Of a DNA stretch of 64,000 bases, positions 53,710 to 63,067 are shown one piece after another. A program made the position numbers and the translations under genes. The stretch is from Bacteroidota bacterium (GTDB lineage: Bacteria; Bacteroidota; Bacteroidia; Chitinophagales; Chitinophagaceae): positions 1 through 64,000 of the forward strand of contig JAFEAF010000026.1 in the NCBI GenBank assembly GCA_018266555.1, written 5' to 3'. How positions within the stretch are numbered: position 1 is the stretch's first letter; each line of letters opens with the position of its first letter. Below the pieces are notes generated by a model. It made no database searches and had not been told where the DNA came from. It saw nothing but the letters and a program-made list of their open reading frames with translations.

Positions 53710-54612
53710 TTATTGGGCCGGCAGATTTGATAGTATTTCTTTTTTGATGACCTTGGTAATCCGGTTTTTTTCAAATCCTCTCGGCGTAACCAATACAATC
53801 TTCCGGCTGAGCACCGGATTGATTATTGGTCTTACCATTTTTAATCTTCTTTCTCCCATATAAAGGCAGGCCAACCTGGGTAGTAACGTAATCCCTCCGT
53901 TGCGGTCAATTATTTTACGTATGGTTTCCAATGAACCATGGTGATAATTGATATTACTTAATTTTTTAAAACTAATGGATGATTTAGTTTTTAATTTATC
54001 CGGGGATATCAGGTAATTTTTAAATGTCTCATGCAGGATCAGTTCCTGCAGCGGGATATCAGGCCAACTCACTTCTTTTAGTTTCGAAAGCGGATGTTGA
54101 GAACTTACATAAAGAACAAAATCCTCTTCGAAAAGCGGGTCTTCATAATAGCCTTCTTTTATAAACGGGGAAATGACAATGGCTCCATCCAATTCATCTT
54201 CTTCAAAAAGCGTTTGCATTTCTTTAGCTGTGAGTTCAAGGATTTCTAAATTCAGTTCAGGATTTTTATGTGATAAGGATTGAATAAACAGAGGAAGTAA
54301 GTAAGGCGCCAGCATCGGCAGAATACCCAGCCGGAAATTACCGGCGGGACGATTGGACATCTTTCTTGCAATTTCAACAAACTGTTTATGACCTTCGAGA
54401 ATTTTTTTTGCCTGCTGTATCAGGTCAACGCCTTTCATGGTAGGAGTTACGGGGTGGCGTGAACGGTCAAAGATCATGATGTTAAATTCTTTTTCCAGTC
54501 TTTGAATTTCTTTACTCAATGTTGATTGGGCTATTTCACATTCATCAGCAGCACGGGCAAAATTCCGGTGCCTGTCCACGGCTACAATATATTTTAGCTG
54601 GTTGAAGTTCAT
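53710..54612 (-). CDS. LysR-family transcriptional regulator
   Basis: 300 residues. The N-terminal winged helix is AECEIAQSTLSKEIQRLEKE within MNFNQLKYIVAVDRHRNFARAA; the rest is a periplasmic-binding-like effector domain. The OxyR-type regulatory Cys pair is not seen in a matching place. It lies 195 bases upstream of, and in the same direction as, the PrpD-ComA pair, and the repeated boxes between suggest it regulates them. Confidence 0.9.
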   Translation of the reverse strand: MNFNQLKYIVAVDRHRNFARAADECEIAQSTLSKEIQRLEKEFNIMIFDRSRHPVTPTMKGVDLIQQAKKILEGHKQFVEIARKMSNRPAGNFRLGILPMLAPYLLPLFIQSLSHKNPELNLEILELTAKEMQTLFEEDELDGAIVISPFIKEGYYEDPLFEEDFVLYVSSQHPLSKLKEVSWPDIPLQELILHETFKNYLISPDKLKTKSSISFKKLSNINYHHGSLETIRKIIDRNGGITLLPRLACLYMGERRLKMVRPIINPVLSRKIVLVTPRGFEKNRITKVIKKEILSNLPAQ

Positions 54613-54705
54613 TTTTACCCGCCTAAATACTAAATTTCGATATATGCATTACAAAATTCCCAATACCCGGATGCGTGTCGAAATGAAATTCCGGGCAGGT
54701 TGATT

Positions 54706-55830
54706 TTAATCCCTATGTTTATTTGTTAAACTTTCAATTATTTCTCCAACAGGTTTTGGTGCTATGTAATCAAACCCAAGCAGCGCTGCAATTGTTTTTG
54801 CATACTGATCCTGGAAAACCTGGGTCTTTGTTTTTATTTCCCCTTTTGCAGGAATGCCCGGTCCCATTGCCATGAACCATGTTTCATTGGAATGATCCAC
54901 ACCGGCTCCATGATCGGGCCATTGATCACCGGCGCCACGCCCATGATCAGGAACAATGAAAAAAGTTGTTTTCCCTTTGTAAAATTCATCTTCCTGCATC
55001 ATCTTCCACAATTTGCCGATCATATCATCAAGGTTATGAATATCGTCCAGGTAATTTTCATATTTACCTTCATGAGCATATTCATCCGGATCACCAAAGT
55101 CAATATAAATAACTTTAGGATGCTTTGCTTTAATGTATGACTTTGCCAAAGCATACACTTCAAAATCCAAACGTTCACCTTCACCGAATGTCCTGGGTGC
55201 ATATTGCTGAATTTCGTTTGCAAGTGTTTCCGCTTCTGTCAAATTATCACCCGGTACATTTTCCCAGGGGACATTGATGAGCATCTTACTGTTCATCTTA
55301 TTCAGGCATCGGCCCGTTGCTCCCCAGCAGGCAAAGCTGGCTACACGATTTTGGTACAACTTCTTGCCATTAAGAAATTCCAATACGTTCATATTGGAAT
55401 TATTGGGGTAACTGTTTGAATTAATGGAAGAGTCAACAAAGCCGCTCAACACTTCTGCCCGGCCGGGGTAGGAGATCCGGTAAGGGTTTTTCACATTCAC
55501 AAAATTTCCAAGATCACGGTTACCATACAATTGGCCGTGTTTTGCAATAAAACTCCAGGTGAATGGCATCAGTTTTTTTCTTCTTACCAAAAGTTCATCA
55601 TCCCAGTATTTTTTGAACCGTTCTGCAGAATCGCCCGAATTGAATTTAACGTTTAATAAAAGCCCCTGGTCGGCGCCACGAAATAATTCCCGCCAGCGAT
55701 AGCCATCAATCAGGATCAATACCAGGTTGCGGGGTTCTTTGATAGGGACCGAATAACTGCTACACACCAAAAAAGAAAAAAAAGCCATGAAGGTGAGTGT
55801 TGCAATGCGAATTCTGTTTTTAAATTTCAT
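54706..55830 (-). CDS. Secreted alkaline-phosphatase-superfamily hydrolase
   Basis: 374 residues with a signal peptide (ATLTFMAFFSFLVCSSYS). LVLILIDGYRWRELFRGAD is the first metal site, NPYRISYPGRAEVLSGF the nucleophile region, YIDFGDPDEYAHEGKY and PDHGRGAGDQWPDHGAGVDH the later metal ligands. The family includes nucleotide pyrophosphatases, phosphodiesterases and sulfatase-like enzymes; the substrate is unknown. It is 93 bases upstream of the LysR gene. Confidence 0.85.
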   Translation of the reverse strand: MKFKNRIRIATLTFMAFFSFLVCSSYSVPIKEPRNLVLILIDGYRWRELFRGADQGLLLNVKFNSGDSAERFKKYWDDELLVRRKKLMPFTWSFIAKHGQLYGNRDLGNFVNVKNPYRISYPGRAEVLSGFVDSSINSNSYPNNSNMNVLEFLNGKKLYQNRVASFACWGATGRCLNKMNSKMLINVPWENVPGDNLTEAETLANEIQQYAPRTFGEGERLDFEVYALAKSYIKAKHPKVIYIDFGDPDEYAHEGKYENYLDDIHNLDDMIGKLWKMMQEDEFYKGKTTFFIVPDHGRGAGDQWPDHGAGVDHSNETWFMAMGPGIPAKGEIKTKTQVFQDQYAKTIAALLGFDYIAPKPVGEIIESLTNKHRD

Positions 55831-56123
55831 ATTATTAGCTTTTAGAACCAGTACCCGGGAAATTTTTTTTTGAATTATTCTTAAAAGTAAAAAATATGCG
55901 GATTGGTAGATGCAGATTCAATAAAATAATTTATCTCATGTATTTTACACCAGAGTGGAGCTTCATTATTTGTTAAACGATCAGCTTTGAAAAGACGATC
56001 AATGGCCGGAAAAGGTGAAACTCGTTTTAACTTTGGTGGATGCTGTGATGATTAAATCAAAAGACTTTGGTAAGATCTCCAACAAAGGACAAATAATTAA
56101 TTTCGGAATAACAACTATAAACC

Positions 56124-56549
56124 ATGGAAAGAAAAAAGCCGGATGTAGATGTAATCAGCGATGTGTTAAAACTGGCACAAGCGGCTTATCCTGAGTCCGC
56201 CTTTATCCAAAGCCTTTCGTACCAATATATAGAGAGGGGAGGGCTCAGTAAAAGACAATTAGAAGGGCTGTATAAAAAAGTCCTGCGGGTAAAAAGCATA
56301 CCCGCTTCAAAACTTTCCACTCTCGAAGCCATCATTCTAAAAAAACCGACACGTTATAAATCTCCCTTGCCTCTCCCTGCGCCGTTATATAAAAAAAACG
56401 CAAGACTTGGAGAACTCATCGTTGCTATACTGGAAAAATTTCCAAAACATAAAAGAGTTTTATTCCTGAAAACGAAATACGACAACAACGAAATTCTTTC
56501 ACCTGCCGAAATAGCCGACTTAGAAAAATTTTATAAAATGTTTCACTGA
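56124..56549 (+). CDS. Hypothetical basic protein, 141 residues
   Basis: No family recognised. The sequence is helical and Lys-rich (KKPDVDVISDVLKLAQAAY, GGLSKRQLEGLYKKVLRVKS, LEKFPKHKRVLFLKTKYDNN) without signal peptide or membrane helix. It stands alone between two gaps and next to an IS remnant. Composition resembles neighbouring genes. Function unknown; a DNA- or RNA-linked role is only a guess from the charge. Confidence 0.55.
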   Translation: MERKKPDVDVISDVLKLAQAAYPESAFIQSLSYQYIERGGLSKRQLEGLYKKVLRVKSIPASKLSTLEAIILKKPTRYKSPLPLPAPLYKKNARLGELIVAILEKFPKHKRVLFLKTKYDNNEILSPAEIADLEKFYKMFH

Positions 56550-56584
56550 CAGATCAAGGATTCAGTAAATCTGTTATCACGCCG

Positions 56585-56779
56585 TTGTTGGTGTTCAATC
56601 TGAGGTAAACTTCTATTATACTAACGCTACACCAACAAACAAATTTTAGTTCAGTCAGTATAATACATTAAGAAATCCCCAATGATCAATCACTGTTACA
56701 TAAATCAAAGCTAATTTATATTTTATTCAAGCTCTGCGAAACAATTTGTTTCGCAGCAAGATTATATCGCTTTAAGCGA
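56585..56779. repeat. Three hairpins next to the IS3 remnant
   Basis: TTGTTGGTGT (56585-56594) pairs with ACACCAACAA (56629-56638). CTGCGAAACA and TGTTTCGCAG (56734-56756) form a 10-bp stem with a 3-base loop. TCGCTT and AAGCGA (56767-56779) form a small stem. They lie in the 244-base gap on the truncated side of the IS; no gene was found in it. Confidence 0.5.
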
Positions 56780-56793
56780 AGTTATAAAATTCT

Positions 56794-57064
56794 TTATGGC
56801 TCTGCTTTTGTTGTTGGTGAAAACACCGAACAACAGCTGTGCTGCGCTGAAGACCGACAACGGCCAAAGTAATCATCAAATCCACGAGTAGGATAAAGTT
56901 CAGCATACTGCTGCAACTTCACCACTATTTCTGTATCATCTTTTTTACTTCGGTAATACCAAAGTGATCGGTGCAGGTTAATAACCCGGCAGGCCCTGCC
57001 AACACTGACTGATTGTTCTAACTGTGCCCATTCAGTCAGCTCCCGTTTTTGACAGAGCCCTACA
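56794..57064 (-). pseudogene. IS3 orfB N-terminal fragment
   Basis: Read in the -1 frame after orfA: KRELTEWAQLEQSVSVGRAC, SLWYYRSKKDD, YAELYPTRGFDDYFGR, which is the start of an IS3 OrfB transposase. The family's WNHKRV region and the rve integrase core with its DDE triad are missing. The frame then runs through foreign sequence to a stop at 56794. Confidence 0.75.
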
Positions 57065-57326
57065 ACTTTTTTTCAATGATCTCTTTAGCCAATTTGTAAT
57101 CCAGACTGAGCTCCGCATACATGTGTTTCAACCGGCGGTTCTCTTCCTGGAGCGTTTTAAGCTCTTTGAGATGCGAAGACTCCATCCCACTGTACTTCTT
57201 TCGCCAGTTATACAACGTTGCTTTATGTATGCCATATTCACGGCATACGTCATTGGCGTCTCTGCCTCCCTCATACTGCTTTAATGCAGCTATGATCTGT
57301 GTTTCGGTGAATTGTTTTCTTTTCAT
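57060..57326 (-). CDS. IS3-family transposase OrfA
   Basis: 88 residues. The helix-turn-helix is QIIAALKQYEGGRDANDVCR with EYGIHKATLYNWRKKY, followed by the leucine-zipper helix (LKTLQEENRRLKHMYAELSL). It ends in IEKKL with an A7G stretch in the DNA, the usual slippery site for -1 frameshifting into orfB. It binds the IS ends but needs OrfAB for movement, which is broken here. Confidence 0.9.
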   Translation of the reverse strand: MKRKQFTETQIIAALKQYEGGRDANDVCREYGIHKATLYNWRKKYSGMESSHLKELKTLQEENRRLKHMYAELSLDYKLAKEIIEKKL

Positions 57327-57390
57327 AACAGTTTAAATTTAATGTTTAAAATTCGTTTCTTAAACTGTCTTAAAATCGGGGAAGGCTACA

Positions 57391-59082
57391 GTGTCATTGA
57401 ATCAATTGATTCCTCTCAATTCGAATTTTCAGTTGCGACTCAACGGCTCCTACACAAATGATTTTCAAAAACAACAAAGTAGTTTTACTACAAAATATTT
57501 TTTGCCGTCCGATACTATTTCTATCAATGAACATAACAAATATCATGGCAATCAAAACCTGCTACAAACAGATCTTACCTTAATGGCGAACACTCCGAAA
57601 TATTATTTTAAAGATTTGCTCCGGTTACAGGGTTGGTGGTCAACGGGAAATGACTTGCTGAATTCTTCAGGCAACATAAATCAACATTTAAGCAACCCTT
57701 TTTTCAATGTATCAAATGATTTCAGGTTGCTGGCAACAAAATCAAAATATATTCATGCATGGAGTTCTTATATCGGTTTTGTCTCTCTTCCGCAGAGCCT
57801 GAATATCCAACCCGGGCTTTATTCCGAATTGCTGAACAATACTAATCCTTATGATAATTTAGTGCAGCAGGCTTCCTTGAAAACATTTTTTACAGATAAT
57901 TATTTATCACTACGGAAAAAGAGATCAAGATGGGGCAGCGAGTATAAAATCGGATTTAATATACAGAAACAGAAAATGATCTCTGACCTGATCATAGAAG
58001 AATCAGGAATAAAAATGCCTGCGGCAGATACTTTTCATAATAACCTTGACCGGCTCCGTTACAGTTTATACGAAGAGAATAATTGGTCTTACGAAACAGA
58101 TAAATTCAGGATTACCTTTTCTTTACCGCTTAATTATACACGGATTGACTATGAAAACAATTTGCAGGGAACGCATCTGGGGAAAGAAGCTTTTTTTATA
58201 AACCCTTCTGCTACTATTATGATACAGGTAAATCCGATGTGGAATATCAATCTATCTTCTTCTTACACACAAAACTTCAGTGATATTACAGAAATTGTCA
58301 ACGGCTATATTCTTAAAAACTACCGCAATTTTTCAAATAATAGTTCACCATTGAATAAAATAAAAACTTTTAATGGTTCTGCTTCGGTTACTTTCGGGAA
58401 TCCTTTAAAAATAATTTTCTTTAATACCGGTGTTTTATACTTTCGGAATCAATCCGGTTTGTTATATAGCCAGGAGTTTAACGGAGATTTGCAAACATTG
58501 AAAGCTGTTTTGCAAAATAATTATAGAGATCAAGTACAGGGTTTTGGCCGGTTCAGCAAGTACGTTATTGACTGGAAGACTTCTTTTGGCGTTAATTATA
58601 GTCTTTCTTTTGGCAATAGCGAACAAATTCAGCAAAACGAATTGGTGAAATTTAAAAACAGAAATTACCAGGCAGGAGCTACGATAAATATAAAATGGTC
58701 ATCCGCTTTTACTTCGGAATATAATGCAACATATGGGCAATATTTTTCGAGATCACAGTTTCAGCAAATGGAATATAGCACCTCATTTTTTAATCAGCGT
58801 ATCAGCCTGAATTATTATCCTTCGAAAAAATGGATTTTAGGAATATCCGGGGAGCATTATTACCTGAATAATATTTCATCTCCTTCATTAAATTATTTTT
58901 TTGCCGACGGTTCGATAAGGTATTCGCCCCAAAAATCAAGATTAGATTATGAGATTTCTTTAAGAAACCTCGTAGGTACTAAAAATTATACTACTAATTC
59001 TTTATCAAATAATGTGGAGTCAGTTGCCGAATACCGGATCCGTCCAAGGGAAATCTTGATTAAAATAGGGTTTCCGTTCTAA
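57391..59082 (+). pseudogene. C-terminal barrel of an outer-membrane TonB-dependent-type receptor, 5' part lost
   Basis: About 563 residues of antiparallel beta strands with outer-membrane features, ending ...ILIKIGFPF with the terminal Phe for insertion. It resembles the barrel half of carboxypeptidase-regulated TonB receptors (about 900 residues). Signal peptide, regulatory domain and plug are absent. The first codon (GTG at 57391) comes directly after the IS end; upstream the frame stays open through the IS terminus. Probably the gene was cut by the IS and a later deletion. It could not reach the outer membrane without a signal peptide. Confidence 0.8.
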
Positions 59083-59172
59083 TCGCTTTTATCTTCGCCA
59101 CGCATTTAACAATTTCAATTTTACATTTGTATTTTTGCCTCGCTAATTTGCATTTTCATTTAATTCGATACG

Positions 59173-61212
59173 CTGACAAACAAGTTTACATACCTGCTGA
59201 TTACCGGCCAGTTTATTTTTTCTTTTGTTGCCTCGGCGCAGCAGCCCCTTATTCGCAACATGCAAAATTTTAGAAACCTGGGCGGCACCGGGCGCATGAG
59301 CAATACCGGCCAGACAGACAGCCTCGGCCATAGAAATAAATTTGAAGATTCCATCACCATCAGTTTTCGCTATCTTGATTCCACGCATAGTTATAAACTG
59401 GATTCTTCCGTCACTGATTTCACCCGGCGGTTTCCCATACCCGCCACCAATATTTATTTAGGAAATACAGGCAATGCGTCGGAATCACTTTTGTTTTCTC
59501 CTCATTTCAATGCGGGCTGGGATCCCGGCTTTCATTCCTTTGATATATATAAATGGCCATTGGATAAAGTACGATTCTTTAGCACTACCAGGCCTTATTC
59601 AGAATTGAATTATTTGCTCGGCAGCCGGGTAGAACAGATCATTGAAGTACTGCATACCCGGAATATCAAACCGAACTGGAATGCATTGTTTCAATACCGC
59701 ATGATCAACTCTCCCGGGTTTTTTAAAAATCAAAAATCAAATCACAACAGTTATTTGCTCACCTCCTGGTATCAGTCTAAAAAGAAACGATACAATAATT
59801 ATTTTGTGATCCTATCCAATAATCTGCAGTCGGGCGAAAGCGGTGGCATCATGCAGGACCAGGATTATCTTAATGATCCCATCTATAAAGACCGGTTCAA
59901 CATTCCAACAAAAATTGGCGGCGATCCGCAATTCGGAAGAGATTTTTTTTCTACCACTATTACTACCGGTAATAAATATAGTGAGCTTACTGTGCTGATG
60001 CGGCAGCAGTATGATTTAGGCAGAAAGGATTCGCTGGTTACGGATTCAACAGTCGTTCCTTTATTTTATCCCCGGCTCCGGTTCGAGCATACATTCAGTT
60101 ACAGCATTAACCGTTATACATTTGAAGACCTGCCCAATTCCGGAACTGTATTTTATGCGCCGGATTCGGCATATTATCATGACATATATGGATACGCTAT
60201 CAGGAATGACACCGTATTGTTTAGAGATAGATGGAGAAACCTGCTCAATGATTTTTCCATTTACCAATTCCCCGATGCCAATAACCTGCATCAGTTTTTT
60301 AAAGTGGGCGCAGCGATTCAAAACCTCCATGGAGAATTTTCTTTTGCTACTAAATCATTTTATAATGTATTCGGCCATGCAGAATACCGGAATAAAACAA
60401 GAAACCTGAAATGGGATGTAGAAGCTAATGGCAAATTATATTTTGCCGGATTGAATGCCGGAGATTATGAAGCATATGCCAGCTTGCAACGGTATGCCGG
60501 AAAAAAATTGGGATATGTGCAACTGGGTTTTCAAAATGTAAACCGAACGCCTTCTTTCATTTTTGATAGCCTCAGCAGCTTTTATTTAATGCATCCGGCA
60601 CAGGATTTTAAAAAAGAAAACAGCACACAATTTTTTGCTTCCATATTTCAACCTGCATTGAAACTTCGTTTGTCCGGTCATTATTACCTGATGACGAATT
60701 ACACATACATTACTGATTATTATAAACTGCAACAGCAAAATTCATTGTTCAACCTTTTGCAAATTTCATTGGAGAAGATTTTGAAACTGGGAAAACACTG
60801 GAACTGGCATGCCGAAATTTATTTTCAACAAACTGTTGGAAATTCACCTGTCCATGTGCCATTGATCTTTACACGTAACCGTTTTGCCTACGAAGGAAAT
60901 TTTGGTCTTAAAAATCTTGATATTGCCATCGGTACTGAAATCCGTTATCACACATCTTACAAAGCAGATGGCTATTCGCCGGTTCTGGGACAATTTTTTA
61001 CCCAGGACAGTGTCCGCATCACTGATAAAACTCCGGACGTTGATCTTTATTTACACTTCCGCATCCGGCCGTTCAAAGCGTTTGTTCGTTTTGAAAATGT
61101 GAATACCATAAAAAAAGACGGAACGTTTACAAACAACAACCTTGCTGCTCCGGGCTATGCCTATCCCGGGCTGGTTTTCCGCCTCGGAATTTATTGGAGC
61201 TTTGTTAATTAA
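59173..61212 (+). CDS. Putative beta-barrel porin, apparent CTG start
   Basis: 679 residues if CTG at 59173 is the start. The region between a TAA (59161-59163) and the first ATG (59260) encodes TNKFTYLLITGQFIFSFVAS and then AQQPLIRN, a clear signal peptide with cleavage at SAQ. It contains no ATG, GTG or TTG in frame, so CTG at 59173 (or ACG just before) is the best candidate. The mature part (MQNFRNLGGTGRMSN, PLDKVRFFSTTRPYSELNYL) matches the putative porin family found in Bacteroidota and ends in ...LGIYWSFVN. It would be an outer-membrane channel. Starting at the ATG 59260 would give a protein without export signal. Confidence 0.8.
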   Translation: MTNKFTYLLITGQFIFSFVASAQQPLIRNMQNFRNLGGTGRMSNTGQTDSLGHRNKFEDSITISFRYLDSTHSYKLDSSVTDFTRRFPIPATNIYLGNTGNASESLLFSPHFNAGWDPGFHSFDIYKWPLDKVRFFSTTRPYSELNYLLGSRVEQIIEVLHTRNIKPNWNALFQYRMINSPGFFKNQKSNHNSYLLTSWYQSKKKRYNNYFVILSNNLQSGESGGIMQDQDYLNDPIYKDRFNIPTKIGGDPQFGRDFFSTTITTGNKYSELTVLMRQQYDLGRKDSLVTDSTVVPLFYPRLRFEHTFSYSINRYTFEDLPNSGTVFYAPDSAYYHDIYGYAIRNDTVLFRDRWRNLLNDFSIYQFPDANNLHQFFKVGAAIQNLHGEFSFATKSFYNVFGHAEYRNKTRNLKWDVEANGKLYFAGLNAGDYEAYASLQRYAGKKLGYVQLGFQNVNRTPSFIFDSLSSFYLMHPAQDFKKENSTQFFASIFQPALKLRLSGHYYLMTNYTYITDYYKLQQQNSLFNLLQISLEKILKLGKHWNWHAEIYFQQTVGNSPVHVPLIFTRNRFAYEGNFGLKNLDIAIGTEIRYHTSYKADGYSPVLGQFFTQDSVRITDKTPDVDLYLHFRIRPFKAFVRFENVNTIKKDGTFTNNNLAAPGYAYPGLVFRLGIYWSFVN

Positions 61213-61284
61213 AGTAATGTGACATCTCTCTGACCAAAATCAGGTTAGAAATTCTCAACATCTGTATTATCTTTACAATCTGAA

Positions 61285-61674
61285 ATGAAAAAGCTGGTAG
61301 CTGCCATAACTGTTTCCTTATACCTCATCCTGACATGCGGGGTGATCGTTAACCTGCATTACTGCATGGGACATTACCAGTCGTTTAATTTATATACGGT
61401 TGAGAAAAAGGATTGCAGTAAATGCGGAATGCCGAAAGATAAATCCCATGGCTGTTGCAAAGACGAAGTGAAGATCGTAAAACTCCTGGACGATCAAAAT
61501 ATTTCAACAGTTTCGTTTTCTGTTAAAAATGTGGAAGCTCCTTCAATGATGCCATCTGAGTTCATGGCAGCTTCTTTTGTAATTCCCGATCATGTACAGA
61601 CACAAAAGAATTATATCCCGCCTGATCTTTCTGACCAGGAAGTGTATTTACAGAATTGTGTATTCCGGATTTGA
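61285..61674 (+). CDS. HYC_CC_PP-family protein
   Basis: 129 residues. A signal or membrane helix (VAAITVSLYLILTCGVIVN) leads into NLHYCMGHYQSF, then DCSKCGM and GCCKDE, and later YIPPDL: the His-Tyr-Cys, Cys-Cys and Pro-Pro pattern that names the family. The many Cys and His suggest metal binding in the envelope. It begins the rightward metal-related cluster. Function not proven. Confidence 0.82.
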   Translation: MKKLVAAITVSLYLILTCGVIVNLHYCMGHYQSFNLYTVEKKDCSKCGMPKDKSHGCCKDEVKIVKLLDDQNISTVSFSVKNVEAPSMMPSEFMAASFVIPDHVQTQKNYIPPDLSDQEVYLQNCVFRI

Positions 61675-61777
61675 GAACCTTGCTTCAGTCTCCCTTGTTT
61701 ACATAAGGTTGTACTGGATATTACCGCAGTAAAATTTTTAAATTAAACTAATTAATTCAATTTAATATTTATTAAAC

Positions 61778-62356
61778 ATGAAAACTTTAAGAGTAATTCC
61801 GTTCTTAGCAATATTATTATCCCTGGCTTATTTCGGTTCTGCGCAGGAGCAAATATCCGATTCAATGAAAGTTTCCGGGGAATGCGGAACATGTAAGAAG
61901 AAAATTGAAAAAGCCGCTAAAGAAGCCGGTGCTACGTATGCATTTTGGAATAAAGACAGTAAAATACTAAACGTTAAATACAGCAGCCAGTCTACAAATT
62001 CTGCAAAAATTCAACAAAAAATTGCCGATGCCGGTTACGATACTCCCAAATTCAGAGCTACAGATGAAGCCTATAATAAACTGGATCAATGTTGCCAGTA
62101 TGAAAGGGAGCCGGCAAATACCGAAAACAAGCAAAGCGCTATGCAGTGTGAAATGAAAGATGGAAAATGTGTAAACGAAGCAGCTTGTAAAGACAAAGGA
62201 TGTTGCAAGGATTCTGAAAAATGCAAAGACATGAACTGCAGCAGCAAAAGCGTTGCCATGAATGATAAAATGAATATGCAAAAGGATGCGAGCGGAAAAA
62301 TGGCAATGAACTGTTCCGATGAAAAAAGCTGTTGCCAGAAAAGAACTGGACAATAA
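61778..62356 (+). CDS. Secreted heavy-metal-associated (HMA) protein with Cys-rich tail
   Basis: 192 residues. A signal peptide ends at GSAQ. The HMA domain has GECGTCKKKIEKAAKEAG (metal-binding Cys at about 36 and 39) and a following LDQCCQYER pair. The tail is Cys, Lys and Met-rich (CKDKGCCKDSEKCKDMNCSS), which looks like a metal store. The first 105 residues resemble the N terminus of the TonB receptor at 63068. A periplasmic copper or similar soft-metal chaperone is likely; the metal is not shown by sequence. Confidence 0.85.
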   Translation: MKTLRVIPFLAILLSLAYFGSAQEQISDSMKVSGECGTCKKKIEKAAKEAGATYAFWNKDSKILNVKYSSQSTNSAKIQQKIADAGYDTPKFRATDEAYNKLDQCCQYEREPANTENKQSAMQCEMKDGKCVNEAACKDKGCCKDSEKCKDMNCSSKSVAMNDKMNMQKDASGKMAMNCSDEKSCCQKRTGQ

Positions 62357-62403
62357 AATAAAAGTGCTTTCGGCGTTTATGGTTTGAAATAAATTTATTT
62401 GAA

Positions 62404-62904
62404 ATGATGAATAAGATACAAATATGGAAATTATTATTGTTGACTATAATTGTGATTTCATCATATACGCTGAAAGCTCAACCCGGGTATGGGCAGGCAG
62501 CTTATGAAATAGCTCTGCCCTCGGTAAATGGAGATACCATAAAGCTTTCATCATTGAAAGGGAAGGTTGTGTTGTTGGATTTTTGGGCATCCTGGTGTGC
62601 TCCCTGCAGAGCTTCTATAAAAAAACTAGTTAAGGTATATCCAAAGTATAAAGATAAAGGATTTGAGATCATGGGTGTATCCATAGATGATGATGTTAAG
62701 GATTGGAAAAAGGCAATTCAAAAAGATAAAGCAAGCTGGCTGGAAGTGATTGATAAAGGCGGTTGGTATGCGCCTACGCCCATGAAATGGAGAATAGATG
62801 CCATACCCGCTTCTTTTTTGATTGATAAGAGCGGGAGAGTGGTTGCCATGGATCCATCGCCGAAAGAACTGGAAACTATTTTATACAAAATGCTTAAAGG
62901 ATAA
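62404..62904 (+). CDS. TlpA-like exported thioredoxin-fold protein
   Basis: 166 residues. A signal peptide ends at LKAQPG. The active site is DFWASWCAPCRASIKKL (CxxC) with a cis-Pro region near RIDAIPASFLIDKSG. Such proteins reduce or form disulfides in the periplasm. Its place in the metal cluster suggests it keeps the Cys of HMA and HYC proteins reduced; this is inference. Confidence 0.92.
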   Translation: MMNKIQIWKLLLLTIIVISSYTLKAQPGYGQAAYEIALPSVNGDTIKLSSLKGKVVLLDFWASWCAPCRASIKKLVKVYPKYKDKGFEIMGVSIDDDVKDWKKAIQKDKASWLEVIDKGGWYAPTPMKWRIDAIPASFLIDKSGRVVAMDPSPKELETILYKMLKG

Positions 62905-63067
62905 GCGGAATGATTCTTTAAAAAAATTCCGTTGAGTATATATCATCTTCATTGCTGAAACCCGGGTGGGTAAAATTTCTTCCTGAAATTGGATGGGCAC
63001 TGTTATTACATGTATGGTGTATTGACCGGTTCATTGCGGTTGAGTGTAAAAAGAAAAAAGTAAAATC

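Larger units (their letters stand above)
56794..57390 (-). mobile_element. Truncated IS3-family insertion sequence
   Basis: Contains complete orfA (57060-57326), the start of orfB in the -1 frame, and upstream of orfA a probable terminal repeat (TGTAGCCTTCCCCGATTTTA on the minus strand, 57390-57371). OrfB stops being family-like after GFDDYFGR near 56860, so its catalytic DDE core and the other terminus are lost. It cannot move on its own. Boundary at 57390 is inferred from the repeat and from the host gene resuming at 57391. Confidence 0.75.

Noticed and set aside
57391-59082. Complete outer-membrane protein gene starting at GTG 57391
   Set aside because: It has no signal peptide or plug, and the GTG is the first codon after an IS terminus; the frame is open upstream through the IS end.
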